From: an uncultured Algibacter sp.
GTDB lineage: Bacteria; Bacteroidota; Bacteroidia; Flavobacteriales; Flavobacteriaceae
Direction of reading: 5' to 3'
DNA length: 63,264 nt
NCBI GenBank assembly: GCA_937958265.1
Contig: CALGNX010000023.1
Coordinates: 1-63,264, forward strand
The translations under genes were made by a program, and so were the position numbers. A model generated the notes under the pieces. The model saw only the letters and a program-made list of their open reading frames with translations, was not told the DNA's origin and did no database searches. Below, piece by piece: positions 17,156 through 25,785 of the stretch. The stretch's first letter is position 1. Each line of letters opens with the position of its first letter.

Positions 17156-17212
17156 ACTACAAACATTTTATAACACCCTATAAAACATCTAATTTACTTG
17201 GTATAGCAATTT

Positions 17213-18913
17213 CTAATTTTGGGCTTTTAAATCTTTTAATTTTAGTTGTAAGCTCACGGTACCATTCCACTCATTTTCATCAATCGCATAAAGAGCCTTA
17301 AAAGATTTATCGTCTAAAATAAGGTCTAATTTATCACCCATGCTAAAACCTATACCAACAATACTTGTGTAAGATTCTGGCTGTGTTACTGTTAATCGCA
17401 AATGAGTTTGATCTGCCCCAACGCATTTACCGTAGCCTGTATCTATTAAGTTTTCGGTTAAGAAAACAGGTGTCATGTTACTTGGCCCATAAGGTGCGAA
17501 CTGTTTTAAAATTCTATGAAATTTAGGAGTTATATCCTCTAGATTAATTTTTAAATCGACTTGTATTTCCGGGGTTAATAGGCTTCTGTCTATCGTTTTT
17601 GAGACTTCATTTTCAAAGGCTTGTTTAAAGGCTTCGTAATTTTCCTTATCCAATGTAAGACCTGCAGCATACTTATGACCTCCAAATTGTTCAATATATT
17701 CTTTACAGTTTTCCAAGGCGTTATAAATATCAAAACCTTTTACTGAGCGTGCCGAAGCTGCCAATTTATCGCCACTTTTAGTAAATACTAAAGTAGGCCT
17801 ATAATAGGTTTCCGTTAATCTAGAAGCCACAATACCAATAACGCCTTTATGCCAAGTTTGGTGGTAAACAACAGTAGTAAGCCGATGCTGTTCGTTTTGG
17901 TCTTCAATTTGCTTAAGCGCTTCTTCAGTAATGCGTTTATCTGTTTCACGTCTATCCAAATTATATTCATTAATCTCGGCAGCGTATTTTTCGGCAAGTT
18001 GTGGGTCTTCTTCAGTTAGTAAGGTTACTGCGTAATTACCATGCTTCATACGACCTGCGGCATTTATTCTTGGTGCAACAATAAAAACAACATCGGTAAT
18101 GGTTAGTACAGATTTTTTTACCTGTTCCAATATGGCCTTTATACCTGGTCGTGGGTTTGTATTTATAACTATTAGGCCAAAATAGGCTAGTATTCTGTTT
18201 TCCCCATCAATAGGAACAATATCTGCTCCTATGGCAGTTGCTACCAAATCTAAATACGCTGTTAAATCTTGGGCTGTTTTTCCTTCTTTTGATGCTAACG
18301 CTTCAATTAGTTTAAACCCTACACCACAACCACAAAGCTCTTTAAAAGGATATTCGCAATCGTCTCGTTTTGGATCCAAAACAGCTACTGCATCTGGAAT
18401 TACATCACCTGGTCTGTGATGATCGCAAATTATAAAATCAATATTTATTTTTTTTGCATATGCCACTTTTTCAATAGATTTTATGCCACAATCTAGCGCT
18501 ATAATGAGCGAAAAATTATTATCTGAAGCGAAATCTATTCCCTTATAAGAAACACCATAACCCTCGTCGTAACGATCTGGAATATAAGTATGTACTAAAT
18601 CGTGTTTTGTTTTAAGGTATGAAGACATTAGGGCTACAGATGTGGTACCATCCACATCATAATCACCAAAAACAAGAATACTTTCGTTGTTAGCTATAGC
18701 GGCTTCAATACGTGCAACGGCTTTACTCATATCCTTCATAAGAAAAGGATCGTGTAAATCTTTTAGCTGTGGCCTAAAAAAACGTTTAGCATCATTAAAG
18801 GTTTCTACACCCCGTTGTACTAAAATAGTTGCTATTGGAGTTTCTACTTGAAGAGCTTTTTGTAATGCTTCAACTTTCTCTTTCTGGGGTTCAGGTTTTA
18901 CAGTCCACCGCAT
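17213..18913 (-). CDS. recJ: Single-stranded-DNA-specific exonuclease RecJ
   Basis: 566 residues. A DHH-family 5'-3' ssDNA exonuclease in recombination and repair. The phosphoesterase motifs are in order: VFGDYDVDGTTSVAL (metal Asp residues), IALDCGIKS, ICDHHRPG and LDPKRDD. The DHHA1 domain follows with SARSVKGFDIYNAL and FGGHKYAAGLTL, and the C-terminal OB-like part closes the protein. The length matches the family. It is transcribed towards accC and is 34 bp downstream of an osmC-like gene on the same strand. Confidence 0.95.
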   Translation of the reverse strand: MRWTVKPEPQKEKVEALQKALQVETPIATILVQRGVETFNDAKRFFRPQLKDLHDPFLMKDMSKAVARIEAAIANNESILVFGDYDVDGTTSVALMSSYLKTKHDLVHTYIPDRYDEGYGVSYKGIDFASDNNFSLIIALDCGIKSIEKVAYAKKINIDFIICDHHRPGDVIPDAVAVLDPKRDDCEYPFKELCGCGVGFKLIEALASKEGKTAQDLTAYLDLVATAIGADIVPIDGENRILAYFGLIVINTNPRPGIKAILEQVKKSVLTITDVVFIVAPRINAAGRMKHGNYAVTLLTEEDPQLAEKYAAEINEYNLDRRETDKRITEEALKQIEDQNEQHRLTTVVYHQTWHKGVIGIVASRLTETYYRPTLVFTKSGDKLAASARSVKGFDIYNALENCKEYIEQFGGHKYAAGLTLDKENYEAFKQAFENEVSKTIDRSLLTPEIQVDLKINLEDITPKFHRILKQFAPYGPSNMTPVFLTENLIDTGYGKCVGADQTHLRLTVTQPESYTSIVGIGFSMGDKLDLILDDKSFKALYAIDENEWNGTVSLQLKLKDLKAQN

Positions 18914-18947
18914 AGTTTCACTTTAATTTATTGAACGGAAAAAACAG

Positions 18948-19370
18948 CTAGTTACTATGAAAATGTGTTTGAATAGTTAATGCGGAAAATTTACGGAACA
19001 TTTCCATAACCCCACAGTATTTTTCAATAGATAAATCGACAGCTCTTTGAAGTTTCTTCTCGTTTAAATTGGCACCATAAAAATGAAAATGTAATGCTAC
19101 TTTGTCGTAAATTTTTGGATGCTCGTCTGTCAAATTAGCCTCTGTATCAATTTTAAAAGTATCTACTTCTAACTTCATTTTCTTTATTAAAGCAGCAACA
19201 TCTAAACCCGAGCAGCCTGCTAAACCAGCTAACATTAATGCTTTGGGGCGATACCCTTCACTTTTCCCTCCATTTTCTTCTCCAGCATCTATAAATAAAT
19301 TGTGCCCAGATGGATTTGTACTTTCAAACCTCATATCACCTAACCAATGTGTTGTAACTTGTACTGCCAT
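18948..19370 (-). CDS. OsmC family peroxide-reducing protein
   Basis: 140 residues from the ATG at 19370, giving the standard MAVQVTTHWLGDMRFE start; a longer frame upstream adds an unlikely leader. The two redox cysteines of OsmC/Ohr are present: AGLAGCSGLDVAAL and the later EKYCGVMEMFRK. Members reduce organic peroxides or act in osmotic and oxidative stress. It lies 34 bp upstream of recJ and is divergent from a CMD-family gene with possible redox function, with only 59 bp between the starts. Confidence 0.88.
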   Translation of the reverse strand: MAVQVTTHWLGDMRFESTNPSGHNLFIDAGEENGGKSEGYRPKALMLAGLAGCSGLDVAALIKKMKLEVDTFKIDTEANLTDEHPKIYDKVALHFHFYGANLNEKKLQRAVDLSIEKYCGVMEMFRKFSALTIQTHFHSN

Positions 19371-19429
19371 TTTTTCAATTATTTTTTTGTTAACTTGTAA
19401 CCTCAAAAATACTATTTAAAAAATAAAAT

Positions 19430-20020
19430 ATGCCTTTAGTAACACCGTTATCTGCCAATCATGATTTGGACACACAAAACCTAGCAACCTTTTTTAATGA
19501 AACCCTGGGGTTTTGCCCTAATTCGGTTTTAACTATGCAACATAGGCCAGCCATAAGCAAAGCTTTTATTAATTTAAATAAAGCGGTAATGGAAAATGAA
19601 GGCCGTGTAACCTCAGCTTTAAAACGGATGATTGCATGGGTTTCTAGCAATGCTACAGGCTGCCGATATTGCCAAGCCCATGCTATACGTGCAGCAGAGC
19701 GTTATGGCGCAGAACAAGACCAATTGGATAATATTTGGGAATATAAAACACACCCGGCTTTTAGTGAGGCTGAGCGAGCTGCCTTAGATTTTTCACTGCA
19801 AGCTAGCCAAGTACCAAATAATGTAGATGACGCTATAAAAAAACGATTATACCAGTTTTGGGATGAAGGTGAAATTGTTGAAATGCTTGGGGTTATTTCT
19901 CTTTTTGGCTATTTAAATAGATGGAACGACAGTATGGGTACTTCTATTGAGGGCGGTGCTGTTGAGAGTGGCAAACAGTATTTAGGAAAACACGGTTGGG
20001 AAAAAGGAAAGCATATATAA
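19430..20020 (+). CDS. Carboxymuconolactone decarboxylase (AhpD-like) family protein
   Basis: 196 residues with the CMD/AhpD signature: NATGCRYCQAHAIRAAERYG, a CxxC pair followed two residues later by His, the redox centre of alkylhydroperoxidase-like members. Helical repeats follow (SEAERAALDFSLQAS, EMLGVISLFGYLNRWND). It resembles the uncharacterised peroxidase-related branch. It is divergent from the osmC-type gene, which suits a peroxide-defence pair. The substrate is not known. Confidence 0.85.
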   Translation: MPLVTPLSANHDLDTQNLATFFNETLGFCPNSVLTMQHRPAISKAFINLNKAVMENEGRVTSALKRMIAWVSSNATGCRYCQAHAIRAAERYGAEQDQLDNIWEYKTHPAFSEAERAALDFSLQASQVPNNVDDAIKKRLYQFWDEGEIVEMLGVISLFGYLNRWNDSMGTSIEGGAVESGKQYLGKHGWEKGKHI

Positions 20021-20060
20021 ATAATCTACATAGAACGTTTTAAACACATTAAATATTCTT

Positions 20061-20090
20061 AAAAACCTTTCCTTAAATGGAAAGGTTTTT
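20061..20090. terminator. Bidirectional terminator hairpin
   Basis: A perfect 12-bp stem AAAAACCTTTCC (20061-20072) / GGAAAGGTTTTT (20079-20090) with a 6-nt loop, lying between the convergent CMD gene and hopJ. T-runs occur on both strands. Confidence 0.85.
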
Positions 20091-20149
20091 ACATTTCCAA
20101 TAGCAAGTTTAATTGTAATGGAGGATTACATCACATTGCATATTGCATT

Positions 20150-20494
20150 TTATTTTTTTTCTAAAGGCGCTCCGTTAAAATTCAAACCTTCAAAACCTGT
20201 TTTAACAAAATTTCTAATGTTTTGGTGGCCTGTTCCATTTGGATCTTTTAAAACATCATCGAAATAAAATTGCCCAAAACATGCTAAAGTAGCTTCTTTT
20301 GTAAGCTCTTGTATTTTTGCAAATGCAAATACCTTACATGAACCCGAGTTTTCACCTACTTTATTTTCTAAAGCGCCATTTTTAAAGGCTGTTGGTGTAA
20401 AATTATAATTCTGATCTATAACGGCCATGGTCTCCGAAAATTCCACAGATTCTGGTTGATTATCTAATTTATCTTTAAATGCTTTCAAATTCAT
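20150..20494 (-). CDS. HopJ-type protein
   Basis: 114 residues of the family named after Pseudomonas HopJ: VEFSETMAVIDQNYNFTPTAF, KVGENSGSCKVFAFAK, TLACFGQFYFDDVL and GTGHQNIRNFVKTGF. The family is widespread in free-living bacteria that lack type III secretion, and no secretion apparatus is seen here, so the effector name should not be taken literally. The function is unknown. It is a single gene, converging on the CMD gene. Confidence 0.85.
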   Translation of the reverse strand: MNLKAFKDKLDNQPESVEFSETMAVIDQNYNFTPTAFKNGALENKVGENSGSCKVFAFAKIQELTKEATLACFGQFYFDDVLKDPNGTGHQNIRNFVKTGFEGLNFNGAPLEKK

Positions 20495-20578
20495 AATTGT
20501 ATTTCTCTTTAGCTTTTAAAACAACCATATTTTTACTAAAACAATAAAAAAAGAGTTTAAAATTACTATTAATTAAGT

Positions 20579-21250
20579 TTATTTCTTGCCACCAACTACA
20601 ATAACAATTTCGCCTTTTGGTGGTTTATTAGTATAGTGCTCTAAAACTTCTTTTACTGTACCACGTCTGGTTTCCTCAAATAATTTAGTTAATTCGCGAG
20701 ATACCGAAACGGGTCTATCATCACCAAAATACTCACAAAAATGCCCTAAAGTTTTTACTAATTTGTGCGGACTTTCATAAAAAATAATGGTTCTAGTTTC
20801 TTCAGCCAGTAATAGTAAGCGTGTTTGGCGCCCTTTTTTAACAGGTAAAAACCCTTCAAAAACAAACTTATCATTAGGCAGTCCGGCGTTAACTAAAGCA
20901 GGCACAAATGCTGTAGCTCCAGGTAAACAATCCACTTCAATATCGTTTTCAATACACGCTCTTGTTAATAGAAACCCAGGGTCTGAAATGGCAGGTGTTC
21001 CTGCATCGCTAACTAATGCAACTGATGTTCCTGCTTTTAACTTTTGAATAATATTTTCGACCGTTTTGTGTTCATTATGCATGTGGTGAGACTGCATGTG
21101 TGTTGAAATCTCGTAATGCTTTAGTAATTTCCCAGAGGTACGCGTATCTTCAGCTAATATTAAATCAACTTCTTTTAATACCTCAATAGCCCTAAAGGTT
21201 ATGTCTTTTAAATTTCCAATGGGAGTTGGAACTATATATAATTTACTCAT
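20579..21250 (-). CDS. rsmI: 16S rRNA (cytidine1402-2'-O)-methyltransferase
   Basis: 223 residues. A tetrapyrrole-methylase-fold SAM enzyme that methylates C1402 at the ribosomal P site. Signature stretches: LYIVPTPIGNLKDITFRA, ILAEDTRTSGKLL, LVSDAGTPAISDPGFLL and ATAFVPALVNAGLP. The length is typical of the short form without the C-terminal extension. The preceding minus-strand gene ends 128 bp upstream; no terminator was found in that gap. Confidence 0.95.
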   Translation of the reverse strand: MSKLYIVPTPIGNLKDITFRAIEVLKEVDLILAEDTRTSGKLLKHYEISTHMQSHHMHNEHKTVENIIQKLKAGTSVALVSDAGTPAISDPGFLLTRACIENDIEVDCLPGATAFVPALVNAGLPNDKFVFEGFLPVKKGRQTRLLLLAEETRTIIFYESPHKLVKTLGHFCEYFGDDRPVSVSRELTKLFEETRRGTVKEVLEHYTNKPPKGEIVIVVGGKK

Positions 21251-21378
21251 TTTTACTAATTATTAAATGGGCGTTTATTGTGCAAAAATAAGTTTAAAAA
21301 CTAAAATATAATATTGCTAGAATAAAACGTAAAAATATAAGACAAATAGAAGCCCTTAATAAAAAAGGCTGACTAATT

Positions 21379-22206
21379 TTAATTAAATTTAGCTTCTATT
21401 ATCTTCATAAAACGTTCTTCAAACTCATCCTTATTTTCCCAATTATTATAATCTGGTTTTACTATAGTATCGATAAAATTTTTGGTTGTACTGTAAGCAC
21501 CAAAGGTATTTAATTGCGATAACACACGATCGTAATCTTCACTTTTTCCATCAAATAAATGTTTAATAAACGCTATTTTATCGTTAAGTCCAATATGTAA
21601 ACCTCCTATTTTTATACTATCGTTTAGCGATTTTTTAGCACTAACCAATTTGTTTTGAGACTGTTCAACAGGTTCGAAAACGGGAATATCTGAAAAACCA
21701 GCTGTTATGTCTTCTAAATTTGAACGATTCGCTGTTTGTGTTGTGGGTGCTTTTTCAAAATGCGCTTCAATTACATGCTCGTTATTCGGATTTATTTTAG
21801 TGGTCTTAGCTTCAACACTATCAGTTTCCGTAATTTTGGGTTTAACAGCTGTAACCTTAATAGCTTTTGTTTTCTTTTGTGCAAAAGCTACTACACGCTT
21901 AACCTTACGCGATATAGGTGCTTCCACATTTTTATTGGCATCAAGATTTGTGTAAATATTTTTTTCAACTTCGATAGCTTCATTAACCTTACTATTAAAC
22001 ACATCATCTAACTTACTAATAAGAGAGGGATCGCTGCCTATGACTGGTAAATTGTCTTCAAAATTTTCAAATGCAAACTTTAAAACCGTAAGTTTTTCAT
22101 AAAGTAAAGCAACTTCATTATGCATTTTGGCAACATCTTCCTTACCTTTTAATTTAAGAATTCTGTGTGCTATACTAACGAGTTCAGATTCTAGCTTCTT
22201 CTTCAT
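21379..22206 (-). CDS. Conserved hypothetical cytoplasmic protein
   Basis: 275 residues, no signal or membrane segment. The N-terminal third is predicted helical and coiled (ELVSIAHRILKLKGKEDVAKMHNEVALLYEKL), the middle is a low-complexity lysine/threonine-rich linker, and the C-terminal third is compact (DSIKIGGLHIGLNDKIAFI, FDGKSEDYDRVLSQL, EFEERFMKIIEAKFN). I recognise the general form as a conserved flavobacterial protein often encoded opposite thymidine kinase, but no function is known to me. It is divergent from tdk with a 107-bp spacer. Confidence 0.75.
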   Translation of the reverse strand: MKKKLESELVSIAHRILKLKGKEDVAKMHNEVALLYEKLTVLKFAFENFEDNLPVIGSDPSLISKLDDVFNSKVNEAIEVEKNIYTNLDANKNVEAPISRKVKRVVAFAQKKTKAIKVTAVKPKITETDSVEAKTTKINPNNEHVIEAHFEKAPTTQTANRSNLEDITAGFSDIPVFEPVEQSQNKLVSAKKSLNDSIKIGGLHIGLNDKIAFIKHLFDGKSEDYDRVLSQLNTFGAYSTTKNFIDTIVKPDYNNWENKDEFEERFMKIIEAKFN

Positions 22207-22313
22207 TATTTATAAATTTTAAATTATTACACTTTAGCCTTTTGTTTTTTAATAAATTTACGCACTTTTAAATTAAAGTATAATTTACCAAAAATTAGTG
22301 TTAAAATTACAAA

Positions 22314-22958
22314 ATGTTTCTTGAAAATACAGTAAATCCTAAAGAACAATTTGGATGGATTGAGGTTATCTGTGGTTCCATGTTTTCTGGAAAAACAGAA
22401 GAACTTATTCGCAGGCTTAAACGCGCGCAATTCGCCAAACAAAAAGTTAAAATTTTTAAACCCACTACCGATATACGCTACAGTAAAAAAATGGTTGTAT
22501 CGCATGATGCGAACGAAATACAATCAACTCCCGTACCTACAGCTGCAAGTATTACTGTATTAGCAAATGGCTGTGATGTTGTAGGCATTGATGAAGCTCA
22601 ATTTTTCGATAACGAAATTGTTCGTGTTTGTAACGATTTAGCAAATAACGGTGTTCGTGTTATAATTGCTGGTTTAGATATGGATTTTAAAGGTAACCCC
22701 TTTGGGCCTATGCCCAACTTAATGGCCACAGCAGAATACGTTACCAAAGTACATGCTGTATGCACACGTACAGGAAATTTAGCGCAGTACAGTTACCGCA
22801 AAAACAAAAATGAAAACCTTGTTTTACTAGGCGAAAACAACGAATACGAGCCATTAAGTAGAGCCTCCTATTATAAAGCTATGTTAGCTAATAATATAAA
22901 AACAAAAAGTAATAATAGTGAGCAATTAAATTTAAAAACAAAAAAACCTAATGATTAA
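22314..22958 (+). CDS. tdk: Thymidine kinase (type II, TK1-like)
   Basis: 214 residues. It phosphorylates thymidine with ATP in nucleoside salvage. P-loop [16 protein letters not shown], the magnesium/lasso acidic motif [10 protein letters not shown] and [11 protein letters not shown] are clear. The zinc-binding cysteines of TK1 enzymes are largely missing: where CxxC is expected the sequence reads HAVCTRTGN, and the C-terminal pair reads LSRAS. The lasso domain is probably zinc-free. The stop overlaps the alr start by 8 bp, indicating translational coupling. Confidence 0.93.
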   Translation: MFLENTVNPKEQFGWIEVICGSMFSGKTEELIRRLKRAQFAKQKVKIFKPTTDIRYSKKMVVSHDANEIQSTPVPTAASITVLANGCDVVGIDEAQFFDNEIVRVCNDLANNGVRVIIAGLDMDFKGNPFGPMPNLMATAEYVTKVHAVCTRTGNLAQYSYRKNKNENLVLLGENNEYEPLSRASYYKAMLANNIKTKSNNSEQLNLKTKKPND

Positions 22959-24057
22959 AGCGCAAGAAACTGTGCTTGAAATTGATTTAAATGCACTCAA
23001 GCATAATTTTAAATACCTTAAAACAAGGCTACAACCTAGCACTAAATTTCTGGCTGTAGTTAAAGCTTTTGCGTATGGAAATGATGCCAGTAAAATAGCA
23101 GAATATTTACAACATTTAAATGTAGATTATTTTGCTGTAGCTTATATAAACGAAGGTATAGCTCTTAGAGATGCTGGCATTACAAAACCCATATTAGTTT
23201 TACATCCGCAAACGGTAAATTTTAAATTACTTGTTAAATACAAATTAGAGCCTAGTCTTTATAACTTTAAAATTTTAAAAGAGTTTATTTCTATTGCTTC
23301 CGCGGAAAAACAAAAAGAATACCCAATACACATTAAATTTAATACCGGTTTAAACCGTCTAGGATTTTCAGAAAATGATATTATAGCTATAATTGAAAAA
23401 ATAAAAAGAGCCCAAGCTGTAAAAGTAAAATCTATATTTTCACATTTGGCAGCAAGCGAAGATATGGCCGAAAAACCCTTTACTTTAAATCAAATTAAAA
23501 GTTTTAAAATTATTTCGGAAACCTTTACTAAACACTTAGGTTATAAACCCATGCTTCATTTATGTAATACTTCGGGTGTTTTAAATTACCCTGAAGCTCA
23601 TTTTGATATGGTACGCTGTGGCATTGGGCTATATGGTTTTGGCAACTCCGAAAAAGAAAACCAAAATTTAAAACCCATTGCAGCTTTAAAAACAGTTATT
23701 TCCCAAATTCATACTATTGAGAAAGGAAATTCGGTTGGATATAATCGAGCTTATAAAAGTAATAAGACAATAAAGACTGCAACATTACCTATTGGACATG
23801 CTGATGGTATTAACAGACAATATGGTAATGGCAGAGGTTTCGTAACTATTAATAGTAAAAAAGCGCCTATTATTGGAAATGTTTGTATGGATATGATTAT
23901 GGTTAATATCACAAACATAGATTGTAATGAAGGAGATGAAGTGATTATTTTTAACAAAAATTACACGGCAGAAGCCTTGTCTAGCTCTATAAATACAATT
24001 AGCTATGAAATTATTACAGCTATATCAAATCGGGTAAAACGCATATTTGTTCGTTAA
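22951..24057 (+). CDS. alr: Alanine racemase
   Basis: 368 residues. A PLP enzyme making D-alanine for peptidoglycan. PLP lysine 38 lies in [12 protein letters not shown]; the catalytic tyrosine lies in [29 protein letters not shown] and [12 protein letters not shown] mark the C-terminal domain. The start overlaps tdk by 8 bp. Both barrel and beta domains are complete. Confidence 0.95.
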   Translation: MIKAQETVLEIDLNALKHNFKYLKTRLQPSTKFLAVVKAFAYGNDASKIAEYLQHLNVDYFAVAYINEGIALRDAGITKPILVLHPQTVNFKLLVKYKLEPSLYNFKILKEFISIASAEKQKEYPIHIKFNTGLNRLGFSENDIIAIIEKIKRAQAVKVKSIFSHLAASEDMAEKPFTLNQIKSFKIISETFTKHLGYKPMLHLCNTSGVLNYPEAHFDMVRCGIGLYGFGNSEKENQNLKPIAALKTVISQIHTIEKGNSVGYNRAYKSNKTIKTATLPIGHADGINRQYGNGRGFVTINSKKAPIIGNVCMDMIMVNITNIDCNEGDEVIIFNKNYTAEALSSSINTISYEIITAISNRVKRIFVR

Positions 24058-24137
24058 AAGATTTTTTTTATAGTCAATTTGTTACTTTTTTATATATATT
24101 GCACGTAGTAAACAAGTACTAACTAAAATTTTAAAAA

Positions 24138-24539
24138 ATGTTAAAAGAATTTAAAGAGTTTATTACAGGAGGAAATGTTATTGAGTTTGCCGTAGCTGTT
24201 ATCATGGCAGGAGCGATAGGTTTGGTTGTTAAAGGTTTTGTTGATTTTATTATCATGCCGGTAGTTGGTCATTTTACTGGAGGATCAGATTTTTCAAGCA
24301 ACAAAATTGTGTTAGATGATGCTGTTATTGATGCCGCTGGCGTAGTTACCACTCCAGAAAACGCAATTATGTGGGGTTCTTGGGTTAACGCTATTATTAA
24401 CTTATTAATAGTTGGTCTTGTAATGTTTATACTTGTAAAAGCTTATAATAAAACTAAAAAACCAGTTGAAGCTCCAGCTCCTGCAGGGCCTTCTCAAGAA
24501 GATTTACTTTCTGAAATAAGAGATTTGTTGAAAAAATAA
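24138..24539 (+). CDS. mscL: Large-conductance mechanosensitive channel
   Basis: 133 residues with the MscL plan: amphipathic N-terminus LKEFKEFITGGNVIEFAVAV, pore helix TM1 (about 15-40), an extracellular loop, TM2 (about 78-100) and a charged helix ending LLSEIRDLLKK. It opens under membrane tension to release osmolytes during hypo-osmotic shock, fitting a marine lifestyle. Single gene, 80 bp after alr and closed by its own terminator. Confidence 0.96.
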   Translation: MLKEFKEFITGGNVIEFAVAVIMAGAIGLVVKGFVDFIIMPVVGHFTGGSDFSSNKIVLDDAVIDAAGVVTTPENAIMWGSWVNAIINLLIVGLVMFILVKAYNKTKKPVEAPAPAGPSQEDLLSEIRDLLKK

Positions 24540-24577
24540 CAATTTGTTAAATAAATAACTCTGTGTTATTTGTTGTT

Positions 24578-24613
24578 AAAAAGCTTTCGTTTTAAATAAA
24601 TGAAAGCTTTTTT
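24578..24613 (+). terminator. Intrinsic terminator after mscL
   Basis: Stem AAAAAGCTTTC (24578-24588) / GAAAGCTTTTTT (24602-24613) with a 13-nt AT loop and T-run. Confidence 0.75.
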
Positions 24614-24638
24614 TAGTTTTAAAAAAAGAATAAATACT

Positions 24639-24646
24639 TAATTTTG
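24639..24646 (+). promoter_or_regulatory. -7 box TAATTTTG before asd
   Basis: Perfect TAnnTTTG, 29 bp before the asd ATG and downstream of the mscL terminator, so asd starts its own transcript. Confidence 0.55.
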
Positions 24647-24675
24647 TACGAAGAAACTATTATAAATACATAAAT

Positions 24676-25665
24676 ATGAAAGTAGCAGTAGTAGGTGCCA
24701 CAGGAATGGTTGGCGAAGTAATGTTAAAGGTTCTGGAGGAACGTAATTTCCCGGTAACAGATTTAATTCCTGTTGCTTCGGCACGTTCTTTAGGCAAATC
24801 AATTTCTTTTAAAGGTAAAGATTATAAAGTTGTTGTTTTAGAAACTGCTGTTACCATGAAACCAGACATCGCCTTATTTTCTGCTGGTGGAGACACATCA
24901 TTAGAGTGGGCACCAAAATTTGCTGCAGTAGGCACTACCGTTGTCGATAATTCTTCTGCGTGGCGTATGGATCCTACTAAAAAATTAGTGGTTCCAGAAA
25001 TTAACGCCTCAGAACTAACTAAAACAGATAAAATTATAGCAAACCCCAACTGTTCAACCATACAATTGGTTATGGCTTTAAACCCGCTTCATAAAAAATA
25101 TAAAATGAAACGTGTTGTTGTTTCAACCTACCAATCTGTTTCTGGTACTGGAGTTAAGGCAGTACGCCAGTTAGAAAATGAAATAGCAGGTATTGAAGGG
25201 GAAATGGCTTATCCATACCCTATAGGAAGAAACGCCTTACCACATTGTGATGTTTTTGAAGCTAACGGCTATACTAAAGAAGAAATGAAACTAGCTCGTG
25301 AGCCACAAAAAATCATGAATGATAAAACATTTTCTATTTCTGCTACTGCAGTTAGAATCCCTACTGCTGGTGGACATTCAGAATCTGTAAATGTGCAATT
25401 TGAAAATGATTTTGATCTGGCTGATGTACGCAAATTACTTCATGAAACTCCAGGTGTCGTTGTACAAGATAATACAGATACAAATACATACCCAATGCCA
25501 ATTTATGCGCATAACAAGGATGAGGTTTTTGTGGGACGTATTCGAAGAGACGAAACACAACCAAACACATTAAACATGTGGATTGTTGCAGATAACCTTC
25601 GTAAAGGTGCTGCTACAAATACCGTTCAAATTGCTGAATATTTAGTAGCCAATAATTTGGTATAA
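24676..25665 (+). CDS. asd: Aspartate-semialdehyde dehydrogenase
   Basis: 329 residues. It reduces aspartyl phosphate to the semialdehyde for lysine, threonine, methionine and diaminopimelate synthesis. Rossmann start MKVAVVGATGMVGEVML, catalytic cysteine in IANPNCSTIQLV, substrate motif STYQSVSGTGVKAV, and the later histidine in TAGGHSESV. Complete length. Transcribed alone between its own promoter box and a strong terminator. Confidence 0.96.
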   Translation: MKVAVVGATGMVGEVMLKVLEERNFPVTDLIPVASARSLGKSISFKGKDYKVVVLETAVTMKPDIALFSAGGDTSLEWAPKFAAVGTTVVDNSSAWRMDPTKKLVVPEINASELTKTDKIIANPNCSTIQLVMALNPLHKKYKMKRVVVSTYQSVSGTGVKAVRQLENEIAGIEGEMAYPYPIGRNALPHCDVFEANGYTKEEMKLAREPQKIMNDKTFSISATAVRIPTAGGHSESVNVQFENDFDLADVRKLLHETPGVVVQDNTDTNTYPMPIYAHNKDEVFVGRIRRDETQPNTLNMWIVADNLRKGAATNTVQIAEYLVANNLV

Positions 25666-25717
25666 TATCAATTTGAAATTCATTACAAAATCACTCATAA
25701 TCTTAAGATTATGTTAT

Positions 25718-25753
25718 AAAACTCCTGTATAGATTTATACAGGAGTTTTTTTG
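25718..25753 (+). terminator. Intrinsic terminator after asd
   Basis: A 14-bp perfect stem AAAACTCCTGTATA (25718-25731) / TATACAGGAGTTTT (25736-25749) with a 4-nt loop and T-run. Confidence 0.9.
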
Positions 25754-25755
25754 TT

Positions 25756-25763
25756 TAATTTTG
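25756..25763 (+). promoter_or_regulatory. -7 box TAATTTTG before the prolyl oligopeptidase gene
   Basis: Perfect TAnnTTTG placed 22 bp before the ATG at 25786, overlapping the end of the asd terminator. Confidence 0.55.
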
Positions 25764-25785
25764 GTTGAGTCACAAATTAAGCCGC

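Noticed and set aside
20150-20494. Type III secretion effector (HopJ)
   Set aside because: The family name is historical; no secretion genes are nearby and the family is common in free-living bacteria, so an effector role is not supported.
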